This document shows positions 26,077 to 35,518 of a stretch of DNA of 64,000 bases, one piece after another. A model generated the notes under the pieces. The model made no database searches. It was given only the letters and a program-made list of their open reading frames with translations, and was not told the DNA's origin. The stretch covers positions 124,001-188,000 of the forward strand of contig NZ_QXQB01000001.1 of assembly GCF_003605435.1 (NCBI RefSeq). Reading direction: 5' to 3'. Position numbers and translations under genes: made by a program. Source of the DNA: Paenibacillus pinisoli. GTDB taxonomy: Bacteria; Bacillota; Bacilli; Paenibacillales; Paenibacillaceae. Within the stretch, counting starts at the first letter, position 1, and every line of letters starts with the position of its first letter.

Positions 26077-26721
26077 ATGAAAGAGGAACTCGAGTTGTCT
26101 ACACGAGAATTGATTATGAAGATGCTCAAAACCCAAAGCGAATTAAGCGCCAAGGCAATTACAGAGCAGCTCGGCATTACCGGAATGGCCGTCCGCCGAC
26201 ATCTCGCCGTACTGGAGAAGGAAGAGCTGATTGAATATACGACAGTCCGCCAGCCCATGGGGCGGCCGGTCTCGGTCTATCGGCTGACCGAGAAGGCGGA
26301 GGATTTTTTCCCTAAGCGGTACCATGCAGTCGCGCTTGACCTATTGTCTGAGCTGAAGGAAGAAGCAGGCGAAGATATGGTCAATCACCTGTTCGATCTG
26401 AGGCAAGTTTCCTTGCAGAAGCGCTATCTGCCCAATCTGGACGGCAAAGACCTTGAAAGCAAAGTCGCTGCATTAGCCGAGATACAAAGCAACAACGGCT
26501 ATATGGCAACTTGGGAGAAAACCTCGGATGATGTCTACGAGCTGACAGAATACAATTGTCCTATCTATCAAGTAGCCAACAATTACAATCACGCATGCAC
26601 TTGCGAGCTTCGGCTGTTCGAGTCGCTGCTCGGCGCTGAGGTAAGACGAACGGAATGTTTGGCCAAGCAGGGCAAAAAATGCGTCTACCGCATTCGGAAG
26701 AAGCCTGCAACAGATCAATAA
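26077..26721 (+). CDS. SufR-like helix-turn-helix regulator with a cysteine-rich C-terminus
   Basis: 214 residues. N-terminal winged helix: LIMKMLKTQSELSAKAITEQLGITGMAVRRHLAVLEKEELIEYT, with a wing after GRPVSVYRL. The C-terminal region has cysteines at 161, 174, 176, 194 and 202 (YNCPIYQVANNYNHACTCE... then RRTECLAKQGKKCVYRI). The first pair is 13 apart as in SufR, the Fe-S-cluster-binding repressor of the suf genes. So it probably binds an Fe-S cluster and controls Fe-S or redox genes; the IscA-like, ferredoxin and reductase genes lie within 3 kb. ATG follows GGGGAGGTGA. SufR function is inferred, as the remaining spacing differs. Confidence 0.8.
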   Translation: MKEELELSTRELIMKMLKTQSELSAKAITEQLGITGMAVRRHLAVLEKEELIEYTTVRQPMGRPVSVYRLTEKAEDFFPKRYHAVALDLLSELKEEAGEDMVNHLFDLRQVSLQKRYLPNLDGKDLESKVAALAEIQSNNGYMATWEKTSDDVYELTEYNCPIYQVANNYNHACTCELRLFESLLGAEVRRTECLAKQGKKCVYRIRKKPATDQ

Positions 26722-26890
26722 CAACTGCGTAATAGCGGCTTCTGCATTTCTACTTTATATACATTGGTATTCACTATGTTGATTTTATAGAAGATGCAGC
26801 TTCACTGCTGACAGCAAGTAACCAAGAACGAAACGCAGCCGTTCATCAGCCGGATGAGGCGAGCGTCAACTAATGAGGAGTGTACTGAAC

Positions 26891-27802
26891 ATGGAAACAA
26901 ATCAGCCTTACCGAATTTTGCTGTACTACAAATATGTAACGATTGCGGATTACGAAGCTTTCGCAGCGGAGCATCTTGCTTATTGCAAGGAGCTTGGCGT
27001 GAAAGGCCGGATCCTGATCGCTGAAGAAGGCATCAATGGCACATTATCCGGCACGATCGAGCAGACGGATGCGTATATCGCCCATATGCGCAGCAACCCC
27101 CTCTTCGCGGATATGGTATTCAAGATCGACGAGACCGACACGCACGCCTTCAAGAAGCTGTTCGTCCGTCCGAAGAAAGAATTGGTTACGCTGCGTTATC
27201 CTACTCCGCTTGACCCCAATGTCATAAGCGGCAAGCGCCTGTCGCCAGAGGAATTCCATGAGCAGCTGCAGCGCGACGATGTTATCATTATCGACGGAAG
27301 AAACGACTACGAATACGATCTCGGCCACTTCCGCGGCGCGATCCGTCCAACCGTAGAATCGTTCCGCGAGTTCCCGGAATGGATTCGGAATAATCTGCAA
27401 GACGCAAAGGACAAAACCATCTTGACCTACTGCACGGGCGGCATCCGCTGCGAGAAGCTGACCGGGGTGCTCTTGAACGAAGGCTTCAGCGATGTTGCCC
27501 AGCTTGATGGCGGCATCGCAACGTACGGCAAAGACCCAGTCGTACAGGGACGTCTCTTCGACGGCAAAATGTATGTATTCGACGAGCGCATCTCGGTTCG
27601 CATCAACCAGACGGACGAGGATATAACGGTCGGCAAATGCCATCATTGCGACAGCCCGACAGATCACTACATTAACTGCGCGGACGATCTGTGCCACCGT
27701 CAGCATCTGGTGTGCGAGGAATGTCTGGAGAAGCATGAGGGCTATTGCTCCGATGATTGCAAGACCAACGATAATCTGAACAAGCAACAACAAGCCCAGT
27801 AA
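26891..27802 (+). CDS. trhO: tRNA uridine(34) hydroxylase TrhO, rhodanese family
   Basis: 303 residues, UPF0176 family. N-terminal acylphosphatase-like domain (YRILLYYKYVTIADYEAFA ... GRILIAEEGINGTLSGT), central rhodanese domain with active-site loop YCTGGIRCEKLT and IDGRNDYEYDLGHFRGA, and a C-terminal Cys/His zinc-binding tail (CHHCDSPTDHYINC, CHRQHLVCEECLEKHEGYCSDDC). TrhO is known to make 5-hydroxyuridine at tRNA position 34 using oxygen. ATG at 26891 is preferred over the codon at 26873 because GAGGAG precedes it and METNQPYRILL fits the family. Single gene with its own terminator. Confidence 0.93.
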   Translation: METNQPYRILLYYKYVTIADYEAFAAEHLAYCKELGVKGRILIAEEGINGTLSGTIEQTDAYIAHMRSNPLFADMVFKIDETDTHAFKKLFVRPKKELVTLRYPTPLDPNVISGKRLSPEEFHEQLQRDDVIIIDGRNDYEYDLGHFRGAIRPTVESFREFPEWIRNNLQDAKDKTILTYCTGGIRCEKLTGVLLNEGFSDVAQLDGGIATYGKDPVVQGRLFDGKMYVFDERISVRINQTDEDITVGKCHHCDSPTDHYINCADDLCHRQHLVCEECLEKHEGYCSDDCKTNDNLNKQQQAQ

Positions 27803-27810
27803 CAACAAGC

Positions 27811-27842
27811 GGCGAGCTCCCCAACCGGGAAGCTCGCCGTTT
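27811..27842. terminator. Hairpin between trhO and the ferredoxin reductase gene
   Basis: GGCGAGCTCCCC and GGGAAGCTCGCC form a GC-rich stem followed by GTTTTGTCTT. It ends trhO and may also serve the convergent gene. Confidence 0.75.
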
Positions 27843-27848
27843 TGTCTT

Positions 27849-28853
27849 CTATTTGAATTTCATATGGCTGCTATGTCCGGGCGACAAGCGCGCCTGCGGA
27901 TCGATATACACCTTGGCATTGTTGACGGCTGTCGGCGCTTCGCCGAAGCCGACCGCGATCAGCTTCAGCTTGCCGGGATATGTGGTGATATCCCCTGCAG
28001 CGAATATGCCTGGAATGCTAGTCTCCATTCTGGAATCTACACATATGGAGCCCTGCTGCACGTCAATTCCCCACTCTGCAATCGGTCCAAGCGAAGAGAC
28101 AAACCCGTAGTTCACAATGAGCGAATCGCATGGAAGAACCAATTCCTCTCCGGTCTTGCCGCTCGCTAGCGTGATCCCTTCCAGAAGCCCTTCGCCGGCT
28201 AAGCTCTTCACATCCATCGAGGTCAACACTTTCACGCTAGACTTCATGAGCTGCTCTACGCTATGCTCATGCGCCCTGAACTTGTCCCTGCGATGAACCA
28301 GCGTTACGCTCTTCGCGATCGGCTCCAGCATAAGCGACCAGTCGACTGCGGAGTCGCCGCCGCCGCAGATGACAACATCCTGCCCAGAGAATGCCTGCAG
28401 ATCCTTAATGAAGTAATGCAGGCCCTTGCCTGCATATTCTCTCGCCTCAGGCAGCTCCAGCTGTCTCGGCTCGAAAGCGCCTACGCCTCCTGCAATGATG
28501 ACGGTGCGCCCGTAATGGACGCCTTTGTCTGTCACGACTTTGAATTGCCGCTCGTCTTCCTTCACCACCTGCAGCACCTTCTCCTCCAGATGTACCTGTA
28601 CCGGGAACATGCTGATCTGCTGCTCCAGGCGCGACACCAGCTCTCCTGCTGTAACCGCAGGAAAGCCTGCAACGTCGTATATATTCTTCTCCGGATAAAG
28701 AACGGCCAATTGCCCGCCCAATTGCGGCATGCTGTCGATGATTTTCATGCTGGACTGCCTCATTCCGGCGTAGAAGGCCGCAAACATGCCTGCTGGTCCT
28801 CCTCCGATAATGAGCATATCTACGATATCTAGTTCATTCTGTTCTGTATTCAT
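27849..28853 (-). CDS. yumC: Ferredoxin/flavodoxin-NADP+ reductase, thioredoxin-reductase-like (YumC type)
   Basis: 334 residues. FAD site [21 protein letters not shown], then [23 protein letters not shown], the NADP site [19 protein letters not shown] with [16 protein letters not shown], and the second FAD motif [37 protein letters not shown]. There is no CxxC redox centre, which separates it from thioredoxin reductase. It closely follows B. subtilis YumC in my memory of that sequence. It moves electrons between NADPH and ferredoxin; a ferredoxin gene lies 600 bp away, divergent. It follows the IscA-like gene by 31 bp in a likely operon. Confidence 0.93.
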   Translation of the reverse strand: MNTEQNELDIVDMLIIGGGPAGMFAAFYAGMRQSSMKIIDSMPQLGGQLAVLYPEKNIYDVAGFPAVTAGELVSRLEQQISMFPVQVHLEEKVLQVVKEDERQFKVVTDKGVHYGRTVIIAGGVGAFEPRQLELPEAREYAGKGLHYFIKDLQAFSGQDVVICGGGDSAVDWSLMLEPIAKSVTLVHRRDKFRAHEHSVEQLMKSSVKVLTSMDVKSLAGEGLLEGITLASGKTGEELVLPCDSLIVNYGFVSSLGPIAEWGIDVQQGSICVDSRMETSIPGIFAAGDITTYPGKLKLIAVGFGEAPTAVNNAKVYIDPQARLSPGHSSHMKFK

Positions 28854-28884
28854 TACTGCTGCATTCCTCTCTGCTGCTTGGTTG

Positions 28885-29238
28885 TTAGCACTTCTTGGCC
28901 GTGCCTCTGTATGTTGCGGTACGGAAGCTTGCCCCGCAGCCGCAGCTTGCTTTCACATTGGGATTGTCCATTGTGAACCCGCCGGTCATGCCTTGCATCT
29001 GGTAATCGATTTTAAGTCCCTCTAAGAATGGAACGCTGCGCGAATCGACAAGCACCTCATAGCCATTCATCGACACATTTATATCTTCCTCCGACCGCTG
29101 ATCGTCGAAGCGCAGGTCATACGATAAGCCGCTGCACCCGCCATCGACGACACCAACACGGAGATACATGCGCTCTTGATCCAATCCGCTCAGCATCTCT
29201 TTAATCTGCCGGGACGCATATTCACTAATTTCGATCAT
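28885..29238 (-). CDS. HesB/IscA-family iron-sulfur cluster assembly protein
   Basis: 117 residues, A-type Fe-S carrier. The three conserved cysteines are present: one in [14 protein letters not shown] and two in [10 protein letters not shown] near the C-terminus. [17 protein letters not shown] and GGFTMDNPN are also family marks. A-type proteins receive clusters from a scaffold and pass them to apo-proteins. ATG at 29238 follows GAGGGTGA; an upstream ATG at 29271 adds residues unlike the family. It is the first gene of a likely operon with the ferredoxin reductase. Confidence 0.92.
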   Translation of the reverse strand: MIEISEYASRQIKEMLSGLDQERMYLRVGVVDGGCSGLSYDLRFDDQRSEEDINVSMNGYEVLVDSRSVPFLEGLKIDYQMQGMTGGFTMDNPNVKASCGCGASFRTATYRGTAKKC

Positions 29239-29361
29239 TGCTTTCACCCTCATTTCATATGGACTCCACACTTTATATATATATGTGTATAAAAACTATA
29301 TACGTAGATCATAATCATAAATTTGCGCGGAGTCAATAAGTAAACTTTTTAAACAACAATG

Positions 29362-29390
29362 TTGACTAAGTGGCTGTGCGTGTCTAAGAT
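29362..29390 (+). promoter_or_regulatory. Predicted sigma-A promoter of the ferredoxin gene
   Basis: TTGACT and TAAGAT are 17 bp apart, 41 bp before the ferredoxin ATG. Confidence 0.5.
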
Positions 29391-29430
29391 TAAAGTGTTA
29401 CTTCCCACAACGAAGAAGGAGGAATTCAAT

Positions 29431-29670
29431 ATGGCATTTGTCATTACATCTCCCTGCATTCCGGAAAAAGCGGCAGAATGTGTGGACGTATGCCCGGTAG
29501 ACTGCATTGTCGAGGGCGACGATCAATATTACATTGATCCCGACCTATGTATTTCCTGCGGAGCATGTGAAGCGGCTTGCCCTGTAGGAGCCGTATTCGA
29601 GGAATACGACGTTCCGCCAAGTGAGGCGCATTACATAGAGAAGGCTGTACGGTTTTTCCAGGATGCGTAA
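29431..29670 (+). CDS. fer: Ferredoxin, two Fe-S clusters (4Fe-4S/7Fe type)
   Basis: 79 residues. N-terminal cysteines in PCIPEKAAECVDVCPVDCI (spaced 7, 3 and 3) fit the 7Fe or 2x[4Fe-4S] bacterial ferredoxins, and LCISCGACEAACPVGAV is a full CxxCxxCxxxCP cluster site. Many acidic residues and ...PSEAHYIEKAVRFFQ end the protein as in Bacillus-type ferredoxins. ATG at 29431 follows AAGGAGG; the longer frame upstream is not part of it. Electron carrier, plausibly re-reduced by the nearby reductase. Confidence 0.93.
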   Translation: MAFVITSPCIPEKAAECVDVCPVDCIVEGDDQYYIDPDLCISCGACEAACPVGAVFEEYDVPPSEAHYIEKAVRFFQDA

Positions 29671-29697
29671 TACATGAAGTCATATTGCCAGCACAAA

Positions 29698-29743
29698 CAG
29701 GACTGGATCGGAAGACCAACGGGTCCTCATCCAGTCCTGCTTT
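29698..29743. terminator. Hairpin between ferredoxin and ger operon
   Basis: Eleven-base stem CAGGACTGGAT/ATCCAGTCCTG with a 20-base loop and CTTTA on its right. Between convergent genes. Confidence 0.65.
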
Positions 29744-29760
29744 ATATCCTATCATGAGCA

Positions 29761-30849
29761 TTAAGCGCCCATTTTCAGCTCGCCTTCGCTTTCAATCGAA
29801 ACCTTGAATCTAATATCGGACTTCAGATGCGGCAAATATTGGGATCGCCATGCCTCCAGCTGGTCCCGCTTCAGCTTATTGCGGTATAACTGGCCAAGAC
29901 CCAAAATGTCGGCTTGATCGGCTTTCATTTTGTTCAACACGTTTTGAAGCCGCTGCTCTAATATCGCTTGCAGTTGCTCCTTGATCTGCTCCTTGGTCGG
30001 ATTGCCCTTCATCTCAAGGAGCTTCACCTTCAGATGTACCGTGCTCTTCAGGACTGGAATTCCATTCTCCATGGAGCTCTTATTGTGAATCCGATTACCC
30101 ACGATCTGGACGGTTGCACTGTTCATGACCTCTATCTTGCCCTTTACATTCAAGCCGTTGAAGATGTTGGCTAACAGCGTCTCATTGGCGCTCAGCCTTC
30201 CCACCATCTTCCCGTTACGGATAATGGCGCTGCCCATCGTCTCGATCACAGTCCCGCTTCCGGACTTGATAATCGGAATCGCTTCGTCATGCGTGAACGA
30301 GTGCACGCTTCGGAACAACTCCCATATGCGCGACTGCGCTACCTGCGGACTCCACCCGGCGTCGAATTGGAAAAAGTCCTCCAGGATCGTGCCGTTGTTC
30401 CGGCTGTAACGCTTAATCTTCGAGAAAAAATGCTCGATTGGCTCATCGCAGATGACAGCCATTGTACGCGGGGAGATGACATTCGTTCGCATAAAGGCGG
30501 ATACGGCATCATTAATTCCTTCTTCAGCATACGCTTTCTCAATCAGTATCACTTTCAGATGCAGCAAATCCATCTGTGTCTCCATATTGGCACCGATGCG
30601 ATCTACGATCTCATTAATCGTGCTTCCTGTCGCCCCTACAAAGCGAAATTCCGTCCCCGAATTGTTGGTTTGGCTAGGCTCCGGTATTTGGAGCAGAATT
30701 TTGTACAAGTCCTCCGACTTGGAGATTCCCATCACGACGGGAAGCGAGCGATGATTGATATCTTTATTGTCCCAACAGCCTGATAATATCCCCATCGCGG
30801 CAACAATTAGCAACAGCAACGATACTCGTGCTAGCAGGCGCTTCCTCAT
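29761..30849 (-). CDS. Spore germination lipoprotein, GerAC/GerBC family
   Basis: 362 residues with a lipobox (MGILSGC) followed by WDNKDINHRSLPVVMG, the family start. Conserved stretches are LHLKVILIEKAYAEEGINDAVSAFMRTN and the C-terminal ILGLGQLYRNKLKRDQLEAW. It differs clearly from the GerKC copy at 18 kb, so the two operons are not recent duplicates. ATG at 30849 overlaps the stop of the B gene as ATGA. Last gene of an A-B-C operon. Confidence 0.92.
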   Translation of the reverse strand: MRKRLLARVSLLLLIVAAMGILSGCWDNKDINHRSLPVVMGISKSEDLYKILLQIPEPSQTNNSGTEFRFVGATGSTINEIVDRIGANMETQMDLLHLKVILIEKAYAEEGINDAVSAFMRTNVISPRTMAVICDEPIEHFFSKIKRYSRNNGTILEDFFQFDAGWSPQVAQSRIWELFRSVHSFTHDEAIPIIKSGSGTVIETMGSAIIRNGKMVGRLSANETLLANIFNGLNVKGKIEVMNSATVQIVGNRIHNKSSMENGIPVLKSTVHLKVKLLEMKGNPTKEQIKEQLQAILEQRLQNVLNKMKADQADILGLGQLYRNKLKRDQLEAWRSQYLPHLKSDIRFKVSIESEGELKMGA

Positions 30850-31949
30850 TGCTCTGCCTCCACCTTCCTCTTCTTCATATAACGGTACCCCATCACCAGC
30901 AATGCAACAGGCAGAACAATAATCGAATAGATTCGAGGAATCACATTCCACCAGAGCAGCCGGTCCAGCACAAGCCAGTCCGGAATGAAGAGGCAGACCA
31001 GATAGATAATTGCTGCTAGAATGAGCAAGGGTACCCAGTCCGGTGTGCGGGCCGCCATTCGAAGCACCTGTACAATCATCCATATGATAAGCGCGAGCAG
31101 CAGCATAATGAAGGAGATCAAACAGATCATAAAAAACATGGATACGCGGTCGAACATCAGCCATGTGATCTCCACCGTCTCTGCCGCCTCCAGAAAAGGC
31201 AAATTGAACAAAACCGCGGTAGATCGGCCATAGGTCAGAACCGGGATATAGACCGACAGGAGCAGAATCGGCAGCATACAGACGCATGCAACAATCACCT
31301 TCGACGGCTTATACGTGAGGGCAGGCTGAATAAAGCCAAGGAACAGAAATCCGCCGCTAAAGACCAGCATGCTTTTGTAGAATGCGGTATGGCCTAAAAA
31401 TGAAAACGACATAGTTCCCTTGTCCAGCAGCGGAAAGACATAATACCAATCTGCATTCTGGAACGAGCTGAACAGAACGAACAAGATAATAGGTACGCCT
31501 AGCAATACGACTAGCAGAGCAGTGCGAAATATGGCTTCCAGTCCCAAATAAGCGATGTATACCGCTGTACCTAGCAGGAGCGCCATAATCGCCCAAATCG
31601 GCGTGCTGGTAAGAAATAGCGACATAATGACTTCAGCGTAGGCGCGAAGCGTGACAATCGCTACCACGGTGAAGTAGACGGCAACCGGCAGCAGCATAGC
31701 CAGTGCGACGATTTTCCCCCTTTCTTGCAGGATTGTGATAATGCTGCTCCGTCCGCCGAAGCAGCGGATTCCCTTCAGATAGATGCCGATCATGACGAGA
31801 TAGAAGCAAAAACCGATTGTAATGGGCAGCCAATGGCTGCTTTCGGCGCTTTCGAGAATTTGGCCCGGATAGAAGATAAAGATAATCCCGATATGGCTTA
31901 TCAAATAAACCGCAACGACTTGTCCTGTCTTATCCATTCGCATCACCAT
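30846..31949 (-). CDS. Spore germination permease-like subunit, GerAB/GerBB family
   Basis: 367 residues, about ten membrane helices. Family features include VYLISHIGIIFIFYPGQIL, VTLRAYAEVIMSLFLTSTPIW, LLDKGTMSFS and the GFIQPALTYKPSKV loop. B subunits are thought to bind the germinant. It overlaps the A gene by about 20 bp; the first ATG (31949) lies close to GAGG, and ATGs at 31943 and 31937 are alternatives. Middle gene of the second ger operon. Confidence 0.9.
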   Translation of the reverse strand: MVMRMDKTGQVVAVYLISHIGIIFIFYPGQILESAESSHWLPITIGFCFYLVMIGIYLKGIRCFGGRSSIITILQERGKIVALAMLLPVAVYFTVVAIVTLRAYAEVIMSLFLTSTPIWAIMALLLGTAVYIAYLGLEAIFRTALLVVLLGVPIILFVLFSSFQNADWYYVFPLLDKGTMSFSFLGHTAFYKSMLVFSGGFLFLGFIQPALTYKPSKVIVACVCMLPILLLSVYIPVLTYGRSTAVLFNLPFLEAAETVEITWLMFDRVSMFFMICLISFIMLLLALIIWMIVQVLRMAARTPDWVPLLILAAIIYLVCLFIPDWLVLDRLLWWNVIPRIYSIIVLPVALLVMGYRYMKKRKVEAEQ

Positions 31950-33264
31950 TCGGCCTCATCAGATGCACATAAGGAATGCCGAACGATGTAACGCTCGCCA
32001 TATATGCGCAGATGAGAACAAGCCCTGCTACCAGTCCGTAAAGTCCGAATATGGCAGAGAGAAACAAAATTAAATATTTGAAGACACGAATCGTCAGCGA
32101 GTTATGGTATCCAACAACTGTGGAGCTTGATATCGTCGTCGCCGCCAGCACAATAATGAGAATATTGCTGACCAGCTTGGCGCTGACGACAGCCTGACCT
32201 AAGATAATTCCGCCAACCATCGTGAGCGTAGGTCCGATGCTCTTCGGCAGCCGGATGCTGGCCTCGATAATTAGCTCCAGAATAATAAGCAATAACAATG
32301 TCTCTACCAGTGAGGGATATGGCACATCCATCCGGCTCCTGGCAATCGTCAAAGCGATCTCGATCCGCAGCATATCGGGGTTCACGGATACAAGCGAAAC
32401 ATATAATCCCGGTATGATGACATTAGTGAGGACCCCAATAACTCGGAGAAAACGGGTCAAATACGTGTACACCAGCGGATAGTTGCGGTCATTCTCCACA
32501 GCGAACATATCTGTGAGCAAACTTGGCACGATTAGCGCGAACGGGAAGCGGTCAAGCAGCAGCACGACCTTGCCTTTCTGCAGAGCACGTTCAACTTCTT
32601 GCGGAAGCTCAGTCGAGTTGAATTTGGTAATGCCGGTCCAGGGGTTGAAGCCAAGCATGCTGCTCAGATTTTGCAGATTCTGGACATTCATGCCGAGATT
32701 CTCTTCCAGCTTCTGAATGATTCCCTCCAGCAATCTGGGATTCGCACATCTCTCCCGGTAGATTAATACGATCTGCTTCTGCTTGTCCGCGCCAGTCCAA
32801 TAGGTGTGTGTCCTTAAGTCCTCAGCAGCCGCAGTCTTGCGAATCAATCCGATATTCGTGTCTATATCCTCAACAAATGCACTGATCGACCCTCGCACAA
32901 CACTTTCAGTTATTGGCGCCTCGATACTACGTGACAGTATGCGTGCAGTCGGAGTAAAGCTAATGATCCGGTCTCTGGCCTCGAACCAGATCAGCAATTG
33001 TCCGCGCAACACTAATGATACAAGCATATCCGCATCGGGATTATCCAGGAATTCCCCCAGTCCTTGAATAAGACGGGGCGTTACCTCCCATTCCGTATCC
33101 GCAATTCGGGCTGATTGGGCCTGTAGATGACGCAGCGTCTCAGCAAAGTCAAAAAAAGTCTGATAACCGAGTAGTATAACCGATTCGCCAGCCATCGTTG
33201 TAGGAAACCGTATGAAGTCTGAATCTTGGCCTAGGCGCAGGATGACCCTTTCGAATAATTTCAA
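31930..33264 (-). CDS. Spore germination receptor subunit, GerAA/GerBA family
   Basis: 444 residues, somewhat shorter than GerKA at 19-20.6 kb, mainly in the N-domain. Family motifs are EAPITESVVRGSISAFVEDIDTNIGLIRK (with the conserved ESVVRG), KGKVVLLLDRFPFALIVPSLLTDMF, PGLYVSLVSVNPDMLRIEIALTIARSRMDVPYPSLVE and GGIILGQAVVSAKLVSNI. The start is TTG at 33264 with GAGGTGA before it. First gene of an A-B-C operon; a weak sigma-G-like TGCATA-N18-AATATAA lies 30-60 bp upstream. The germinant is unknown. Confidence 0.92.
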   Translation of the reverse strand: MKLFERVILRLGQDSDFIRFPTTMAGESVILLGYQTFFDFAETLRHLQAQSARIADTEWEVTPRLIQGLGEFLDNPDADMLVSLVLRGQLLIWFEARDRIISFTPTARILSRSIEAPITESVVRGSISAFVEDIDTNIGLIRKTAAAEDLRTHTYWTGADKQKQIVLIYRERCANPRLLEGIIQKLEENLGMNVQNLQNLSSMLGFNPWTGITKFNSTELPQEVERALQKGKVVLLLDRFPFALIVPSLLTDMFAVENDRNYPLVYTYLTRFLRVIGVLTNVIIPGLYVSLVSVNPDMLRIEIALTIARSRMDVPYPSLVETLLLLIILELIIEASIRLPKSIGPTLTMVGGIILGQAVVSAKLVSNILIIVLAATTISSSTVVGYHNSLTIRVFKYLILFLSAIFGLYGLVAGLVLICAYMASVTSFGIPYVHLMRPNGDANG

Positions 33265-33339
33265 GGCAGATTCACCTCATCATTTTTCGTATTATATTTT
33301 CCCGTATTTTGGATATTATGCACATGCTTAATTTAATGA

Positions 33340-33368
33340 AAAAGCCAGCCCATGGCGGGCTGGCTTTT
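33340..33368 (-). terminator. Terminator of the HssRS-like operon
   Basis: Perfect 12-bp stem AAAAGCCAGCCC/GGGCTGGCTTTT with a five-base loop; on the minus strand it ends in GGCTTTTTC. It lies 54 bp past the kinase stop. Confidence 0.9.
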
Positions 33369-33421
33369 GCTTCTGAATTTATTCATGGAAATTACAAACT
33401 AATGCTTGTATTGATCTTTCC

Positions 33422-34792
33422 TTAACTCTTACAGCCCTCTTGTTCTGCAGGCAATTGAACCGAGACAGTAGTTCCCTTGCCCTCTTCGCTCGCTGCTGCG
33501 ATTCGGCCATGATGGAGCACGACAATCTTCTTGGCGATAGCCAGTCCAAGTCCGCTTCCGCTAATGCTGCGGTTGCGCGATTGATCGGATTTGTAGAACC
33601 GCTCGAATACCTTATCTAGCTGCTCCGGCGCAATGCCGATCCCCGAATCGGCAATCGCAAACCAAATCTCGTTGTTCGAAACGCTCAGGCTGATCACAAT
33701 ATGTCCGCCTTCAGGCGTGAATTTGATGCTGTTGCCAAGCAAGTTCATCCATACCTGATTAAGCTGATCCCGGTCTGCCGTGATGGGGATCGAACCTTCC
33801 CAATCCAGATCAATGATGATCTTCTTCGCTGACCATTGCGGCTCGCAGGTTACGACAACCTCTCGTATTTGCTCATCCAGATGATAACGAGTCGCTTCAA
33901 ACGGGTGATGCTCCGAGTCCAGCGATGCGAGCTTCAGCAAATTGTCGCTCAGCTTGGACAGCCTGCCGCTCTCTGCAATAATGATATCAAGGTAATGGTT
34001 TCTATTGCCCTCGGCAACCAGGTTGCCTTGCTTTAGAGCAGTTGCAAAACCGCTAATAGAGGTCAGCGGCGTCTGGATCTCGTGGGATACATTCGAGACA
34101 AAGTCTTGTCTCATCTGCTCCAATTGCTTCAGTTCCTTCGCCATGACATTGAAATGATGCGACAATGCTCCCATTTCATCCCCGCTTGTCGCTTTGACGG
34201 TGACATCAAAGTCACCCTTGGCGAGCCGCTTGGTCGCATGAGTGAGGGCTTGCAGCTGTTTCACCAAATACCTGGCAGCCAGCACGATACAGATGCTTCC
34301 TATGAATAGTCCGACTATCAAGATGAGCAGCATCATCCGATTCATAATATTCTCATTCTGCGAGGAGAACTGCATGAACATCGCATACGGCTTGCCATCG
34401 ATCAAGAATGGAAGACCGATGAAAGTCGGCTCTCCGCGGCCGGGAGAGCGATACTCCTTCCCTTGCAGCACCTGGTTTATCACTTCCGGCGCAACCTTGA
34501 CATGCTCCGTATCGGGAATGCTGTAGTACTTCACTGAGCCCGTTCTGCTGTGAAGCTGGATCGGATGCGCCGAGACGTTCACCATACGTTGAAGGAAGGC
34601 ATCGGGATCATTCGGCTTCGTTTGCTCATAGAGAAGCATCATATTCTCGCCTACAGCCATCATATCATCTTGCCCGGTGGAGTGAATTTCTTGCTTGAAG
34701 AAGTAATAGCCTATCAGGAAAGCAGAGAGCAAGCTGAATAAAATAATGGCAAGAAATACGGCGATAATGCGAACATACAGCGTTTTGATCAT
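33422..34792 (-). CDS. Sensor histidine kinase, HssS-like
   Basis: 456 residues. A membrane helix at about 8-30, an extracellular domain of about 130 residues, a second helix at about 151-170, HAMP domain (ATKRLAKGDFDVTVKATSGDEMGALSHHFN), H-box FVSNVSHEIQTPLTSISGFATALKQ, N-box MNLLGNSIKFTPEGG, and G boxes ADSGIGIAPEQLDKVFERFYKSD and SGSGLGLAIAKKIVVLHHG. The Gln in HEIQTPLTSI and the GF after it are features of HssS, the haem-stress kinase. ATG overlaps the regulator stop (ATGA). No haem exporter genes (hrtAB) are next to it, so the signal is uncertain. Confidence 0.9.
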   Translation of the reverse strand: MIKTLYVRIIAVFLAIILFSLLSAFLIGYYFFKQEIHSTGQDDMMAVGENMMLLYEQTKPNDPDAFLQRMVNVSAHPIQLHSRTGSVKYYSIPDTEHVKVAPEVINQVLQGKEYRSPGRGEPTFIGLPFLIDGKPYAMFMQFSSQNENIMNRMMLLILIVGLFIGSICIVLAARYLVKQLQALTHATKRLAKGDFDVTVKATSGDEMGALSHHFNVMAKELKQLEQMRQDFVSNVSHEIQTPLTSISGFATALKQGNLVAEGNRNHYLDIIIAESGRLSKLSDNLLKLASLDSEHHPFEATRYHLDEQIREVVVTCEPQWSAKKIIIDLDWEGSIPITADRDQLNQVWMNLLGNSIKFTPEGGHIVISLSVSNNEIWFAIADSGIGIAPEQLDKVFERFYKSDQSRNRSISGSGLGLAIAKKIVVLHHGRIAAASEEGKGTTVSVQLPAEQEGCKS

Positions 34793-35463
34793 GCTAGAAC
34801 CAGCCGGTAGCCCAGGCTGCGCGCTGTCTCGATCTGGAAGGAAGGCACGTCCCCGGCAAACTTCTCTCTGAGTCTCTTGATATGAACATCGACAGTCCGA
34901 TCGTCGCCTTCATAATCTTTGCCCCAGATTTGAGCAATCAGCTGCTCGCGGGTGAAGATCTGTCCCGGATGATTCGCCAGCTTGAACAGCAGTTCAAATT
35001 CCTTCAGCGGGAGGCTGATTCTCTCCTCTCCCCGCGTCACTTGATAGCTGCCGCGATTCAGCGTCAGCTCGCCAAGCTGTACGATCTGCGAGGATGCGAT
35101 CCTATACCGTTTCAGGAGGGCTTTCACCCGCATGACCAGCTCCAGCGGATCAAACGGCTTGGTCACATAATCATCCGTCCCAAGCTGGAAGCCCTTCACC
35201 TTCTGTACCGTCTCGCCCTTGGCCGTAACCATCAAGAGCGGGATATCCGCATGATACTCACGAATGGCTTTGCATAAGTCCCACCCGTTCACATGCGGCA
35301 TCATAATATCCAGAATAACCATATCGACATGGCTATTCTCTACAATCCGGAGCGCCTCTGCGCCATCCCTGGCCTCCACAATCTCAAAGCCTTCCGCGTT
35401 CAAAAACAAAGCGAGCAGCTCGCGAATATGCTTATCGTCATCTGCAACCAGGATTTTGGTCAT
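34789..35463 (-). CDS. Response regulator, OmpR family, HssR-like
   Basis: 224 residues. Receiver domain with VADDDKHI, phospho-Asp in MVILDIMMPHVNGWDLCK, LLMVTAKGET and GTDDYVTKPFDPLELVMRVKALLKRY; winged helix with LPLKEFELLFKLANHPGQIFTREQLIAQIWGKDYEGDDRTVDVHIKRLREKF split by the usual turn. It forms an operon with the downstream kinase (4-bp overlap) and follows the serine-hydrolase gene by 55 bp on the same strand, so all three may be co-transcribed. Confidence 0.92.
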   Translation of the reverse strand: MTKILVADDDKHIRELLALFLNAEGFEIVEARDGAEALRIVENSHVDMVILDIMMPHVNGWDLCKAIREYHADIPLLMVTAKGETVQKVKGFQLGTDDYVTKPFDPLELVMRVKALLKRYRIASSQIVQLGELTLNRGSYQVTRGEERISLPLKEFELLFKLANHPGQIFTREQLIAQIWGKDYEGDDRTVDVHIKRLREKFAGDVPSFQIETARSLGYRLVLA

Positions 35464-35518
35464 CCCCTATTTGCCTCCAATTGTTTCTGATTTCCTATTA
35501 GCGGAAGAAGCCTATCTG

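Noticed and set aside
30850-31287. N-terminal extension of the second GerC lipoprotein
   Set aside because: It is the shadow of the GerB gene; the lipoprotein signal and the coupled ATG begin at 30849.
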